Program-made: the position numbers and the translations under genes | Part shown: piece after piece, positions 25,962 to 33,334 of the stretch | Numbering within the stretch: position 1 is the first letter of the stretch | Layout of the letters: each line of letters opens with the position of its first letter | Notes under the pieces: model-generated | Databases searched by the model: none | What the model was told of the DNA's origin: nothing | Seen by the model: only the letters and a program-made list of their open reading frames with translations | Assembly (NCBI GenBank): GCA_938015415.1 | Contig: CALLPK010000034.1 | Coordinates: forward strand, 1 to 33,334 | Reading direction: 5' to 3' | From: an uncultured Saprospiraceae bacterium | GTDB lineage: Bacteria; Bacteroidota; Bacteroidia; Chitinophagales; Saprospiraceae | Length of the DNA stretch: 33,334 bases

Positions 25962-27650
25962 ATGACCTTCACATTTAAATCTGCCAAGCTAACCTTTGAT
26001 CAGGAATCCCTTGATCTGATACCTGATAAAACCAGTTCGAGCGAAGCACTGTACGCAGATTTTACCAGTCTTCACACCGACGCTCACGATCGATTTCAGA
26101 TTTTTATTCATCCCAAAAAAGAGGTGATCCTAAAAGGTTTTGAGTTACGATTTTCCGTACCGCTGACTTTGGATACCTCCGTGTTTTGTAATGGATTTTT
26201 ACCAGACCACCGTAGCGGTAATTACTTATTATCTGAAAAGCGATCCGGTCGTGGCTGGCTCTCCGCAAAAAAAACTTTTCATCAACAAGCACCGGCATTT
26301 CCAAATACGGGACCTTTTTGTTCTTTTCATTATGGTTTCGCCGGCAGCGAAACAAAAGGGCTCTTCCTGGGTTCCTTAAATGAAACAACGGCTTTTACCA
26401 GCATTGAGTATGATGCCCAAAATCAGGAAATAATTGTTCGTAAAGATATCGCAGCATTAGCGTTAGGGCATTCTTTCCCATTGCTGGATTTACTGGTAGG
26501 GACAGGTAAAAAAGAAATTCTTTTTAAAAATTATTTTTCGGCGGTAGAAGGTAGGCGATTTCCCGCAGAACCCATGACCGGGTGGATGGCGAGTATGGTC
26601 GGAAACGGAAACTCGGCGCTGGCCATTCGCAATTTTTTGGTCCACCGAACGGAAGAAAATATTCCGGCGGATTTTGTCCTGATCGGTGCAGGCTACGCAA
26701 AAGAAGCAGGAGACTGGTTGTTTTCCAGCGACCAATTTCCGGATGGCTTACCTACGATCATTGCGGAAATAAAAGCGACCGGATTAAAAGTCGGAATGAA
26801 TATTTCTCCATTGCTCTGTTCCGCAACATCGGATATTTACCGACAACATCCAGAATGGATTTTAAAGGATGAATCCAATAATCCCGTCACGATAAACACG
26901 GCATCTGGACTTTTCCACGTACTGGATGCGTACGATCCCGGCGTTCAGGACTATTTACAAGTATTTTGCTATACCGTTACTACACAGTGGGGAGTAGACC
27001 TTCTTAAGTTTGACCATTTATCCGCTGCTTTTGCCATTGCTCGTAAAACTAAAACCCGGGCACAGGCGGCCAACGATTTTATAAAAATGCTGCGCAACAG
27101 CTGTCCGGATACAATCATTTGGGCGACTGATATTCCGTTAGCCACAGGATGGTTATACGCTAATTATACATCAATGACGAGTGCCCTGTTGGAAACCTGG
27201 AAGACCCGATTTCCGTTGCTTTACGCAGATCCCAATGCCGCCACGGCCAGGATTCAGTTAAAGAATTTGCTGCAACGAAATACCTATGCGCAGTACGGTT
27301 CAGCCGCTAATCTGATTACGCTCGCTGCCACAAAAAATTTGACGGAAGCGCAGCAGTTTACGATCCTTTTTATCAACGCATTATTTTCGGATATTTCCGT
27401 AGTAGTAAATGCACCAGAGCAACTCTCTGCCGAAATGTGGGGGGAATGGCAAGCCGTCGAACAGTGGAAATTGGCCGATGTTACCGGTGTTTATTTTCAA
27501 ACGGAGGACGTGGTAATTATTAATTTTAAGAATAGCGATGGAAAAAAATTCCGTGGTTTGGTTAATTTGGGTAATAAGGAAAATAGTGTGGATGAGATTG
27601 GGCTGGGAGCTGGCGAGACGTTGATTTTGGGGAATGAGAAACGTTTATAA
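25962..27650 (+). CDS. GH36-like (alpha-galactosidase/melibiase-type) glycoside hydrolase
   Basis: 562 residues, no signal peptide. The N-terminal ~200 residues form a beta domain, followed by a TIM barrel from about 205. Melibiase-type landmarks: GWMASM near 207-212, GAGYAKEAGDW (ending Asp251-Trp252) in the place of the family's DDGW, then QFPDGLPTIIAEIKATGLKVGMNISP, YRQHPEWIL, LDAYDPGVQDYL and VDLLKFDHLSA with the candidate nucleophile Asp351. I could not place the acid/base Asp with confidence. The protein is shorter than typical ~700-residue GH36 enzymes. A cytoplasmic alpha-glycosidase acting on imported oligosaccharides is likely. It lies downstream of the ATPase gene on the same strand but has its own promoter box. 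Confidence 0.75.
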   Translation: MTFTFKSAKLTFDQESLDLIPDKTSSSEALYADFTSLHTDAHDRFQIFIHPKKEVILKGFELRFSVPLTLDTSVFCNGFLPDHRSGNYLLSEKRSGRGWLSAKKTFHQQAPAFPNTGPFCSFHYGFAGSETKGLFLGSLNETTAFTSIEYDAQNQEIIVRKDIAALALGHSFPLLDLLVGTGKKEILFKNYFSAVEGRRFPAEPMTGWMASMVGNGNSALAIRNFLVHRTEENIPADFVLIGAGYAKEAGDWLFSSDQFPDGLPTIIAEIKATGLKVGMNISPLLCSATSDIYRQHPEWILKDESNNPVTINTASGLFHVLDAYDPGVQDYLQVFCYTVTTQWGVDLLKFDHLSAAFAIARKTKTRAQAANDFIKMLRNSCPDTIIWATDIPLATGWLYANYTSMTSALLETWKTRFPLLYADPNAATARIQLKNLLQRNTYAQYGSAANLITLAATKNLTEAQQFTILFINALFSDISVVVNAPEQLSAEMWGEWQAVEQWKLADVTGVYFQTEDVVIINFKNSDGKKFRGLVNLGNKENSVDEIGLGAGETLILGNEKRL

Positions 27651-27682
27651 ATAAAATAGTTATTTGTAATGAATCAAGAAAA

Positions 27683-28565
27683 ATGAAGATCATAATTAAA
27701 GTATTACTTTTATTATCGATTGTAAGCTGTAAAAGAACAATCAGAATAAACTATTTGAGGATTTAAGAGCATTGTCATCTGATGAATTTGAAGGAAGGAA
27801 GCCAGGCACAAACGGTTCTGTGAAAGCACAAACGTATATTCTAAACAGGCTCAATGAAATTGAAGCGAATCCTTTCAACAATTCTTTTGTTGACTCATTT
27901 GATTTAAAATTCATTGATGGATCTTCATTTGGAACAAACATTCAAGCAATCAAATACGGTAAAAAATCCGCTGAGAAGCTAATTGTGATATCTGCACATT
28001 ATGATCACTTAGGAATAATGGAAAATAAAATAAAATATATAATGGTGCGAATGATAATGCAACAGGCGTTTCTGTCCTATTGAATTTAATTGGAAGCCTA
28101 AAAAACAGAAACACAAATCATTCAATTGTTTACCTTTTTACAGATTCTGAAGAATTTGGAAAACAAGGGGTAAAACACTTTTTAAATAAGAATTTTAGCC
28201 TTCACAAAAAAATAGCATTAAACTTTAATATTGACATGTTAAACTGTAATAGTGCAGAAGAGCTATACATTTGCGGTACAAAATACAATCCTAAACTAAG
28301 AAAAATACTGGAGCACAAAGTCCAAGAATTTAAGATAAATTTGGGGCATGATGAAGATATTGGGAATAAGAAGAGCTGGCTTCAATCATCAGATCACAGA
28401 GAATTCGCTAACTGGGGAATTCCGTTCCTGTATATAGGATCAGAAAATGAAGAGAATTACAATACACCCCAAGATGATTTTGAAAATATAAATTTAAAAT
28501 GTTTTGGTCAAACTTTAAACATTACAAAAGAATTAATATTAACATTAGATAAGAACTTAGATTAA
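27683..28565 (+). pseudogene. M28 family metallopeptidase lipoprotein, broken by two frameshifts
   Basis: Three frames together spell one M28 peptidase. The first (ATG 27683) gives a lipoprotein signal ending at Cys16 and then hits a stop. Frame 2 carries KLFEDLRALSSDEFEGRKPG and the metal motif SAHYDHLG before a stop at 28083. Frame 3 carries YNGANDNATG, TDSEEFGKQG, NFNIDML and SDHREF...GIPF. Both breaks are -1 shifts at short A runs (27731-27734 and about 28027-28035), and adding one A at each restores the frame and the motif IYNGANDN. In the closing motif YNTPQDDF an Asn stands where M28 enzymes normally have a metal-binding His. The gene is visibly more AT-rich than its neighbours. It is either a decaying acquired gene or an assembly with homopolymer errors. 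Confidence 0.85.
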
Positions 28566-28645
28566 AGCACTCCTGATAACAAGTAATGATCATGTCAGGT
28601 TGGCTATCGTCAAACCCGCCAAGTAATCACACGTCCGTTATTTAT

Positions 28646-28712
28646 GGTTAAGCTACGAATAGATGAATAGAAATATCGAACGAAAAAAAGATTTAACGGA
28701 TTTAGCTTAACC
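28646..28712. repeat. 10-bp inverted repeat at the end of the S41 protease gene
   Basis: GGTTAAGCTA (28646-28655) and TAGCTTAACC (28703-28712) are exact inverted copies 47 bases apart; the right copy overlaps the TAG stop codon of the protease. On the minus strand a run of seven T follows the stop (28690-28684), which may contribute to termination. Confidence 0.55.
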
Positions 28713-30385
28713 TACTCCAACGCCACCGGTTCTTTTTCTTTTAGCGATTTGATGGCAGTCTTGACCACTTCATCCGCCTGATTCAGAACCTTAAAACTAC
28801 CCTCTTCGCCATAATACTGACGGGCCACTCTAGCTTTCAGACTGGTCCTGATCAGTGGCGTAATTTCTTTTAATTCTTCGGGGCTTATTTCTACCCCTTT
28901 ATCAGTGGCGTAATCCGCTAAATCATCAATCATCTGATCGGTAACCCGGTAGGATTTTATCCAACTATTGATGGAATAATCTTTAAATCTTTCCGTTTGA
29001 TTTTCGAGTTGTCGGTATACAAACTGAGGAATGTGTTCCCGTAGTTCCAGAAAATTTCGATTCAGTTCCAAAGAATCGACTGGAACAAAGATATCCGGTG
29101 TAATTCCACCGCCACCGTAGACAATTCTTTTATCTTTTTTAGTATAATACTTGATGGTATCCAAAATTTCAATACTATCCTGGCTGAAAAGTTCGCCCGA
29201 AATGACGCGATTGGCAATATCTCCATCGTAATCATTTCCCGGTTCGTAGGATTTTTGAATAGAACGTCCGGTAGGTGTAAAGTAGCGAGCCACGGTTAGC
29301 CGAAGGGCCGATCCGTCGCGCAGCGTGTATTGCTCCTGTACCAGTCCTTTACCAAAAGAACGGCGACCAACGACCACACCACGATCCCAATCCTGAACGG
29401 CACCCGCCATTATTTCACTAGCCGAAGCAGAACCTTCATCAATTAAAAGTGCAATATTTCCTATCTCAAAAAAGGCACGTCCCGTCGTTTCGTAATCGCT
29501 TCTTTTTACGGTTCGCCCTTCTGTGTAGACCAATAATTGTTGCTTTTCATCAAATAACTGACTAAGCATTTTAGTAGCCTCCTGTAAGTATCCACCAGGA
29601 TTCTGCCGCAAATCAATCACAAGATCTTTTAGGCCTTCTTTTTCTACCATATACTCCAGCGAATCCATAAATTCAATGTGCGTGGTAGCACTAAAACGAT
29701 TGACTTTGATATAGCCTGTTTGTTCATCCAACATATAAGCGATATCCACACTATTGATGGGAATTTCATCTCTTTCAATATCAAAATATAACAATTCCTT
29801 TTCCCCTTTTCGCTGTACCCCCACTTGTACGGTGGTTCCTCTTTCTCCTCTTAGCTTGGTAACAATTTCCGGAAAGGTAATATTAACTCCTGCGACAATA
29901 CTGTCTTCAATAGAGATGATTTTATCATTTGCCAGAATACCCACTTTATCTGAGGGACCACCACTAATAGGAGATACCACCAAAATGGTATCATCGACCA
30001 TCAAAAATTCAATTCCAACTCCCTCAAAATTACCCTGCAGTTGTTCATTCACCGTTTTCAAATGATCAGCATCAATATAACTGCTATGAGGATCCAGTTC
30101 ATCCAGAATAGTGCGGATGGCTTTGTCCACTAATTCGTCGCGGTCTACCTCGTCAACGTAACGATTTTCAATATACCGTAAAAGTTCTTCGATTTTACTT
30201 CCTTCGTTGATCGCAGTATGCTGACTCGATGCGTGACTCCCTTTCGTTTGGATCAAAGGAATCTTTTGCATTTTCATACCAATGACCATTCCTCCTACCA
30301 CCATCAGTGACATCAATAATGGGATCCAGACTTTTAAAGTACGGGGATTAGCAGAAGAGGCATTTGAATCAGAGTGATTAGTCAT
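28712..30385 (-). CDS. C-terminal processing peptidase (S41 family)
   Basis: 557 residues from the ATG at 30385; an in-frame ATG at 30439 would add 18 residues with no signal features. A membrane anchor follows (about 16-36: VWIPLLMSLMVVGGMVIG). The PDZ domain is at about 90-170 (GVGIEFLMVDDTILVV, GGPSDKVGILANDKIISI) and the S41 core after it, with LVIDLRQNPGG, the nucleophile region GSASASEI (probable catalytic Ser321) and the lysine in SFGKGLVQ (Lys346). A C-terminal helical extension of about 150 residues ends in KEKEPVALE. CtpA/Prc-type proteases are periplasmic, cleave the C-termini of envelope proteins and are involved in quality control. An exact -7 box lies at 30513-30520. Confidence 0.93.
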   Translation of the reverse strand: MTNHSDSNASSANPRTLKVWIPLLMSLMVVGGMVIGMKMQKIPLIQTKGSHASSQHTAINEGSKIEELLRYIENRYVDEVDRDELVDKAIRTILDELDPHSSYIDADHLKTVNEQLQGNFEGVGIEFLMVDDTILVVSPISGGPSDKVGILANDKIISIEDSIVAGVNITFPEIVTKLRGERGTTVQVGVQRKGEKELLYFDIERDEIPINSVDIAYMLDEQTGYIKVNRFSATTHIEFMDSLEYMVEKEGLKDLVIDLRQNPGGYLQEATKMLSQLFDEKQQLLVYTEGRTVKRSDYETTGRAFFEIGNIALLIDEGSASASEIMAGAVQDWDRGVVVGRRSFGKGLVQEQYTLRDGSALRLTVARYFTPTGRSIQKSYEPGNDYDGDIANRVISGELFSQDSIEILDTIKYYTKKDKRIVYGGGGITPDIFVPVDSLELNRNFLELREHIPQFVYRQLENQTERFKDYSINSWIKSYRVTDQMIDDLADYATDKGVEISPEELKEITPLIRTSLKARVARQYYGEEGSFKVLNQADEVVKTAIKSLKEKEPVALE

Positions 30386-30512
30386 GGTAACAAAAATAAT
30401 ATTATTTTCTCTAAGTCCACCTACGTGTGTATCGCCCATTATGAAAAAAAAACCGATATTACACTATCATTACTAAGTATTTATGCGAATCAGCGTTTTT
30501 AAAATAAATTTA

Positions 30513-30520
30513 CAAACTTA
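30513..30520 (-). promoter_or_regulatory. Bacteroidota -7 box for the S41 protease
   Basis: The plus strand CAAACTTA reads TAAGTTTG on the minus strand, an exact TAnnTTTG. A second exact match (30391-30398) is too close to the 30385 start unless the mRNA is leaderless. Confidence 0.4.
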
Positions 30521-30638
30521 GAAATCATCATATTGGGATATTACGACTGTCATTTGCCTATTTCTAATGTGTTCAGCTTATAAAATAACCTTAGTGCATA
30601 TTTGAATATTGAATCTCCAATACTGAATATTGCTTGCT

Positions 30639-30663
30639 AACCTTGTCTATCGGATAGACGGTT
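30639..30663. promoter_or_regulatory. Dyad-symmetric site, possible operator
   Basis: GTCTATC (30645-30651) and GATAGAC (30653-30659) are exact inverted copies around one base, flanked by AACC (30639-30642) and GGTT (30660-30663). It lies about 190 bp upstream of the Lrp/AsnC gene. Lrp-type regulators bind imperfect palindromes, so autoregulation is possible but unproven. Confidence 0.35.
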
Positions 30664-30853
30664 GTACCTTTTGAAGGTATGATTATTAATTGATTAAGAA
30701 TATATTTTCAGGATGTAACCGCGCCCTGAAAAAACGGACTTAAAGATTTGATTATTAGATAGCCCCACCTGTCCGGAGGCAAATAGCTTAATTTTCAATC
30801 TCAAAAAATAGATTTTAACTATTAGACTTTATTCATATGCAAAATTAAACTCC

Positions 30854-31309
30854 ATGGAAATCGACGAAATTGATCGAAAAATATTATCTGTTTTGATGCA
30901 CAATGCGAAGCTGCCTTACACAGAAGTAGCTAAGGAAGTCCACGTATCCGGCGGTACGGTCCACGTTCGGATGAAGAAAATGGAAGAGATGGGCATTATT
31001 AAAGGCTTTCAGCTCGTTATTGATCCAGCTAAACTTGGTTATGATATTACTGCCTATTTAGGAATCTACCTGGAAAAAAGTTCGTATTATGAAGAAGTAA
31101 TCCAGGCTTTACGGGAGATTCCGGAAATGGTCAGTGCACATTATACCACGGGTAATTACAGTATTTTTGCCCGTATTGTTTGCCGCGACACTAAACATTT
31201 ACTGGAAATACTCCACAATAAAGTGCAGAAAATCAGCGGAATACAAAGGACGGAAACGTTTATCTCTCTGGAGGAGAATATTAATCGGCCGTTAAATATT
31301 TTAGGATAA
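30854..31309 (+). CDS. Lrp/AsnC family transcriptional regulator
   Basis: 151 residues, the standard size. The N-terminal winged helix-turn-helix (about 1-55) has IDEIDRKILSVLMHNAKLPYTEVAKEV and VSGGTVHVRMKKMEEMGII. A RAM ligand-binding domain follows (about 62-145) with AYLGIYLE, VSAHYTTGNYSIFARI and QRTETFISL. Lrp/AsnC proteins form octamer-like assemblies and switch amino-acid genes in response to amino acids. The downstream L-threonine 3-dehydrogenase gene makes an amino-acid-linked target plausible, but no ligand can be read from sequence. Confidence 0.95.
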   Translation: MEIDEIDRKILSVLMHNAKLPYTEVAKEVHVSGGTVHVRMKKMEEMGIIKGFQLVIDPAKLGYDITAYLGIYLEKSSYYEEVIQALREIPEMVSAHYTTGNYSIFARIVCRDTKHLLEILHNKVQKISGIQRTETFISLEENINRPLNILG

Positions 31310-31320
31310 CCGACTGATCC

Positions 31321-31392
31321 CAACGAAGAAGAGCCTGCCCCGCCCCGGCGGGGGTGGCGTATGACAATGCGACAAAGGAGGGCAGGTCGTTG
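31321..31392. repeat. GC-rich inverted repeat between the Lrp gene and a secreted protein gene
   Basis: CAACGA (31321-31326) pairs with TCGTTG (31387-31392) and CCTGCCC (31334-31340) with GGGCAGG (31380-31386), with a 7-base bulge on the left. The centre is a GC-rich stretch with CCCCGG and a run of five G. It lies 12 bases past the Lrp stop codon, has no T-run, and contrasts sharply with its AT-rich surroundings. Confidence 0.65.
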
Positions 31393-31459
31393 AATATAAT
31401 ATCAAGAATTTGTTCTCAGGATCAATCCATATTAGAATCCATAATTTACATTGTGTAAA

Positions 31460-32389
31460 ATGAAAATAAATAATATACCCACTCTATTACTGGCCGTCTT
31501 TCTTTTTTCCACACAGACCGCGATTGGACAACCTGATAAAGTTTACACCGGTTATCGGGTTTACCTGGCGGATTTAGAGGTCGTACAGCAAACGGACAAA
31601 ATGCTTAAGATAGCCTTTCGTACGGTTAACACGGGACGACAGGATTTGGAATTCGGTCAGGAAAATACCGAGAGTATGCAGAAAATGGTAGTTCGTTTTG
31701 ATCCGGTATTTGAAAATGGCAAAATGCAGCCCCACCTGTCAGATATTATCGCTTCTTTAAAACGACAGGAATTTGCGGTGGTCGCCGGAAAAATTGCTCC
31801 AAAAAGACAAATGGAAGTTCAGCTGAATTCCGGGAACAGTGGCGCCGCTCCCCCACCCTCAGACATTACTTCCGAAATACCTGCTCCATCCACTCCAGTT
31901 GCCGAAACCCATTCAGTTTCTTCGGGCGATCATAAGGAAATCCAAGAAACTACTACCACGACCCTACCAGATGAATCGCTTTATTTTGATCCCGAAACCT
32001 GTCCTGATTTACGCATTGAATCTATTCGGGTAGTAAAGCAAAAAAGAAATTATATTACCATCGAATACACGATAAAGAACAATGGTAAAGGGCCCGCCAA
32101 CATCGAAGGAAGCTCTAAGAGTCCAGACGATAATATTGCGGTAAAAGCCTTTATGACTAGTTCCAGTAAACTGACAAAAGGAGCTTTGGTGCTCGGTGGT
32201 GCGGTAGTAGAGAATCGTTCTAAAAATGCCGGTCCACTTTTACCCGGGGAAACACATACCACAAAAATTCGCCTCGATACCAATACCATGACCAAGTTTA
32301 CGCCCGTAATCATTCTTGAATTAGATACCTTTGGACAAGTCAGAGAATGTGACGAAACAAATAATAAAAACCATATCAAAGTCCGGTAA
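31460..32389 (+). CDS. Secreted CARDB-like protein
   Basis: 309 residues from the ATG at 31460; an in-frame TTG at 31451 is less likely. Signal peptide about 1-23 (cleavage near TAIGQ). The first ~110 residues (YTGYRVYLADLEVV...) form a beta-type domain I do not recognise. A Pro/Thr/Ser-rich linker (about 125-175) leads to a CARDB-like Ig fold at about 180-305: CPDLRIESIRVV, ITIEYTIKNNGKGPANI, LLPGETHTTKIRL and the closing ECDETNNKN. CARDB folds are found in extracellular proteins as binding or structural units. No T9SS sorting domain and no lipobox, so it is probably periplasmic or exported. Confidence 0.75.
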   Translation: MKINNIPTLLLAVFLFSTQTAIGQPDKVYTGYRVYLADLEVVQQTDKMLKIAFRTVNTGRQDLEFGQENTESMQKMVVRFDPVFENGKMQPHLSDIIASLKRQEFAVVAGKIAPKRQMEVQLNSGNSGAAPPPSDITSEIPAPSTPVAETHSVSSGDHKEIQETTTTTLPDESLYFDPETCPDLRIESIRVVKQKRNYITIEYTIKNNGKGPANIEGSSKSPDDNIAVKAFMTSSSKLTKGALVLGGAVVENRSKNAGPLLPGETHTTKIRLDTNTMTKFTPVIILELDTFGQVRECDETNNKNHIKVR

Positions 32390-32437
32390 AAACGGTATTT
32401 TAGAGGCCTGTTAATGACCAATTATAAACAGAGAAAT

Positions 32438-32473
32438 AATTGCCTGGCTAAGCACACTGTTAGGGCGGCAATT
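32438..32473. promoter_or_regulatory. Inverted repeat before the threonine dehydrogenase gene
   Basis: AATTGCC (32438-32444) and GGCAATT (32467-32473) are exact inverted copies 22 bases apart, 26 bases before the start codon. It could be the end of the upstream transcript or an operator. Confidence 0.25.
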
Positions 32474-32498
32474 GAATAATAGCTAACCAAATATATTT

Positions 32499-33334
32499 AT
32501 GAGTAAACCTACGATACTCGTCACCGGGGCGGGTGGTCAGATTGGGACGGTACTAACCGAATCTTTACGAAAAAGATATGGAAATGATCAAGTCATCGCT
32601 ACCGATATCCGACCCATTTCTGACTCGCATGGCATCTTTGAACACCTGGATATCATGGACAAAGGTCGACTCTCCCAACTCATTCAGGATTATAAAATTA
32701 CCCAAATTTATCATCTGGTAGCCATCCTTTCCGCCAAGGGTGAAAAAGACCCGCTGCGTACCTGGCAGATCAATATGGATAGCCTGTTTAACATACTCGA
32801 AGCTGCCCGTACGCAGGAGGTGAACCGTATATTTTTCCCTAGTTCCATCGCTGCTTTTGGGCCGAGTGCGCCGGCTTTTAACACACCTCAACTTAGTTAC
32901 CTTGATCCTACGACCGTCTATGGAATTAGTAAGGCTGCCGCCGAAAACTGGTGTAATTATTATTTTACAAAATATGGATTGGACATTCGCTCCTTACGCT
33001 ATCCCGGAATCATCAGTTATCAGTCTGCGGCGGGTGGCGGTACGACGGATTATGCCGTTGATATTTTTCACGAGGCATTGGAAAAAGGTAAATTTACCTG
33101 TTTTTTAGCAGCGGATACCAAACTACCAATGATCTACATGGAGGACGCCGTTCGCGCTACCATGGAACTGATGGAATGTCCGGGCGACCAGATAAAAATC
33201 AGAACGAGTTATAATCTGGCCGGACTAAGTTTTACGCCACAGGAAATTGCCAACGAAATTAAAAAGCATCTTCCGGATTTTACGATTGAGTATCAACCGG
33301 ACTTTCGGCAGGCGATCGCCAATTCCTGGCCGGC
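32499..33334 (+). CDS. tdh: L-threonine 3-dehydrogenase, SDR type, C-terminus cut by window edge
   Basis: The ATG at 32499 opens a frame that runs to the window end (278 codons plus two bases); about 40 residues of the usual ~315-320 are missing. NAD-binding motif TGAGGQIG (9-16); acidic residue after strand 2 in ATDIRP; FPSSIAAFGP; catalytic Tyr141 and Lys145 (YGISK); family signatures YPGIIS, GGGTTDYAVDIFHEAL, LPMIYMEDAVRAT, TSYNLAGLSFTPQEIA and PDFRQAIANSWP. These match the SDR-type threonine dehydrogenases known from Bacteroidota rather than generic UDP-sugar epimerases. It oxidises L-threonine to 2-amino-3-ketobutyrate with NAD+, normally followed by Kbl to glycine and acetyl-CoA. An Lrp/AsnC regulator lies two genes upstream. 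Confidence 0.9.
   Translation, partial: MSKPTILVTGAGGQIGTVLTESLRKRYGNDQVIATDIRPISDSHGIFEHLDIMDKGRLSQLIQDYKITQIYHLVAILSAKGEKDPLRTWQINMDSLFNILEAARTQEVNRIFFPSSIAAFGPSAPAFNTPQLSYLDPTTVYGISKAAAENWCNYYFTKYGLDIRSLRYPGIISYQSAAGGGTTDYAVDIFHEALEKGKFTCFLAADTKLPMIYMEDAVRATMELMECPGDQIKIRTSYNLAGLSFTPQEIANEIKKHLPDFTIEYQPDFRQAIANSWP

Larger units (their letters stand above)
30440..30853. other. Divergent intergenic region with dyad symmetries
   Basis: 414 bases between the protease and the Lrp/AsnC regulator (up to 468 if the protease starts at 30385). It holds a -7 box for the protease, degenerate TTGAATN repeats near 30602-30632, the dyad at 30639-30663, a second dyad TTTTCAGG (30705-30712) / CCTGAAAA (30725-30732), and AT-rich sequence up to the regulator. 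No gene seen. Confidence 0.55.

Noticed and set aside
28636-28712. Possible pseudoknot from CCGTTA/TAACGG crossing the GGTTAAGCTA inverted repeat
   Set aside because: The crossing pairs are short and in AT-rich sequence; without covariation data this is not supported.

Overview
The window comes from a member of the Bacteroidota, most likely a Saprospiria-type marine or environmental bacterium. The grounds are: three large secreted proteins ending in (or running into) a type IX secretion (T9SS) C-terminal sorting domain, an AT-leaning base composition, several exact copies of the Bacteroidota promoter -7 box (TAnnTTTG) close to start codons, few Shine-Dalgarno sites, and an SDR-type L-threonine 3-dehydrogenase of the kind found in this phylum. 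No rRNA, tRNA, CRISPR array, transposase or prophage gene was seen.

Layout. 1-10239: three large T9SS cargo proteins (an M43 metalloprotease whose C-terminal end lies outside the window, a heparinase II/III-type polysaccharide lyase, and a beta-propeller protein with a DUF7619-like domain) plus one unrecognised all-helical protein. 10665-17773: a stand-alone TonB-like energy transducer, a LacX-type aldose 1-epimerase, an SDR oxidoreductase, a predicted lipoprotein with a GH113-like barrel behind a peptidase-like N-terminal half, an LTxxQ/Spy-like periplasmic protein and a beta-propeller lipoprotein. 18080-23020: a GntP-family permease 9 bp downstream of a membrane protein that fuses a degenerate HD domain to a Pycsar-effector (PycTM) membrane module, a small DUF3820 protein, a glycerophosphodiester phosphodiesterase lipoprotein and a DUF3137 membrane protein. 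23021-23706 is non-coding, with an orphan terminator and a 156-bp palindromic element. 23707-28565: a P-loop ATPase with winged helix and Sel1/TPR repeats, a GH36-like glycosidase and an M28 peptidase gene broken by two single-base frameshifts. 28712-33334: a C-terminal processing protease, an Lrp/AsnC regulator, a secreted CARDB-like protein and the start of L-threonine 3-dehydrogenase.

Functionally this is mostly a mosaic of single genes and gene pairs; I see no complete polysaccharide utilisation locus (no SusC/SusD) and no complete defence operon. The two most interesting items are the orphan HD-PycTM protein, whose HD metal ligands are largely replaced and which has no visible cyclase partner, and the repeats placed exactly at gene ends: 8-bp-period arrays with the core NNNGTTGA start inside the TAG stop codons of two neighbouring minus-strand genes, and another 8-bp-period array, folded into a hairpin, starts just after a third stop codon.

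Start codons were moved inward from the longest possible reading frame where an internal ATG fits the signal peptide or domain better; each case is noted in its entry.
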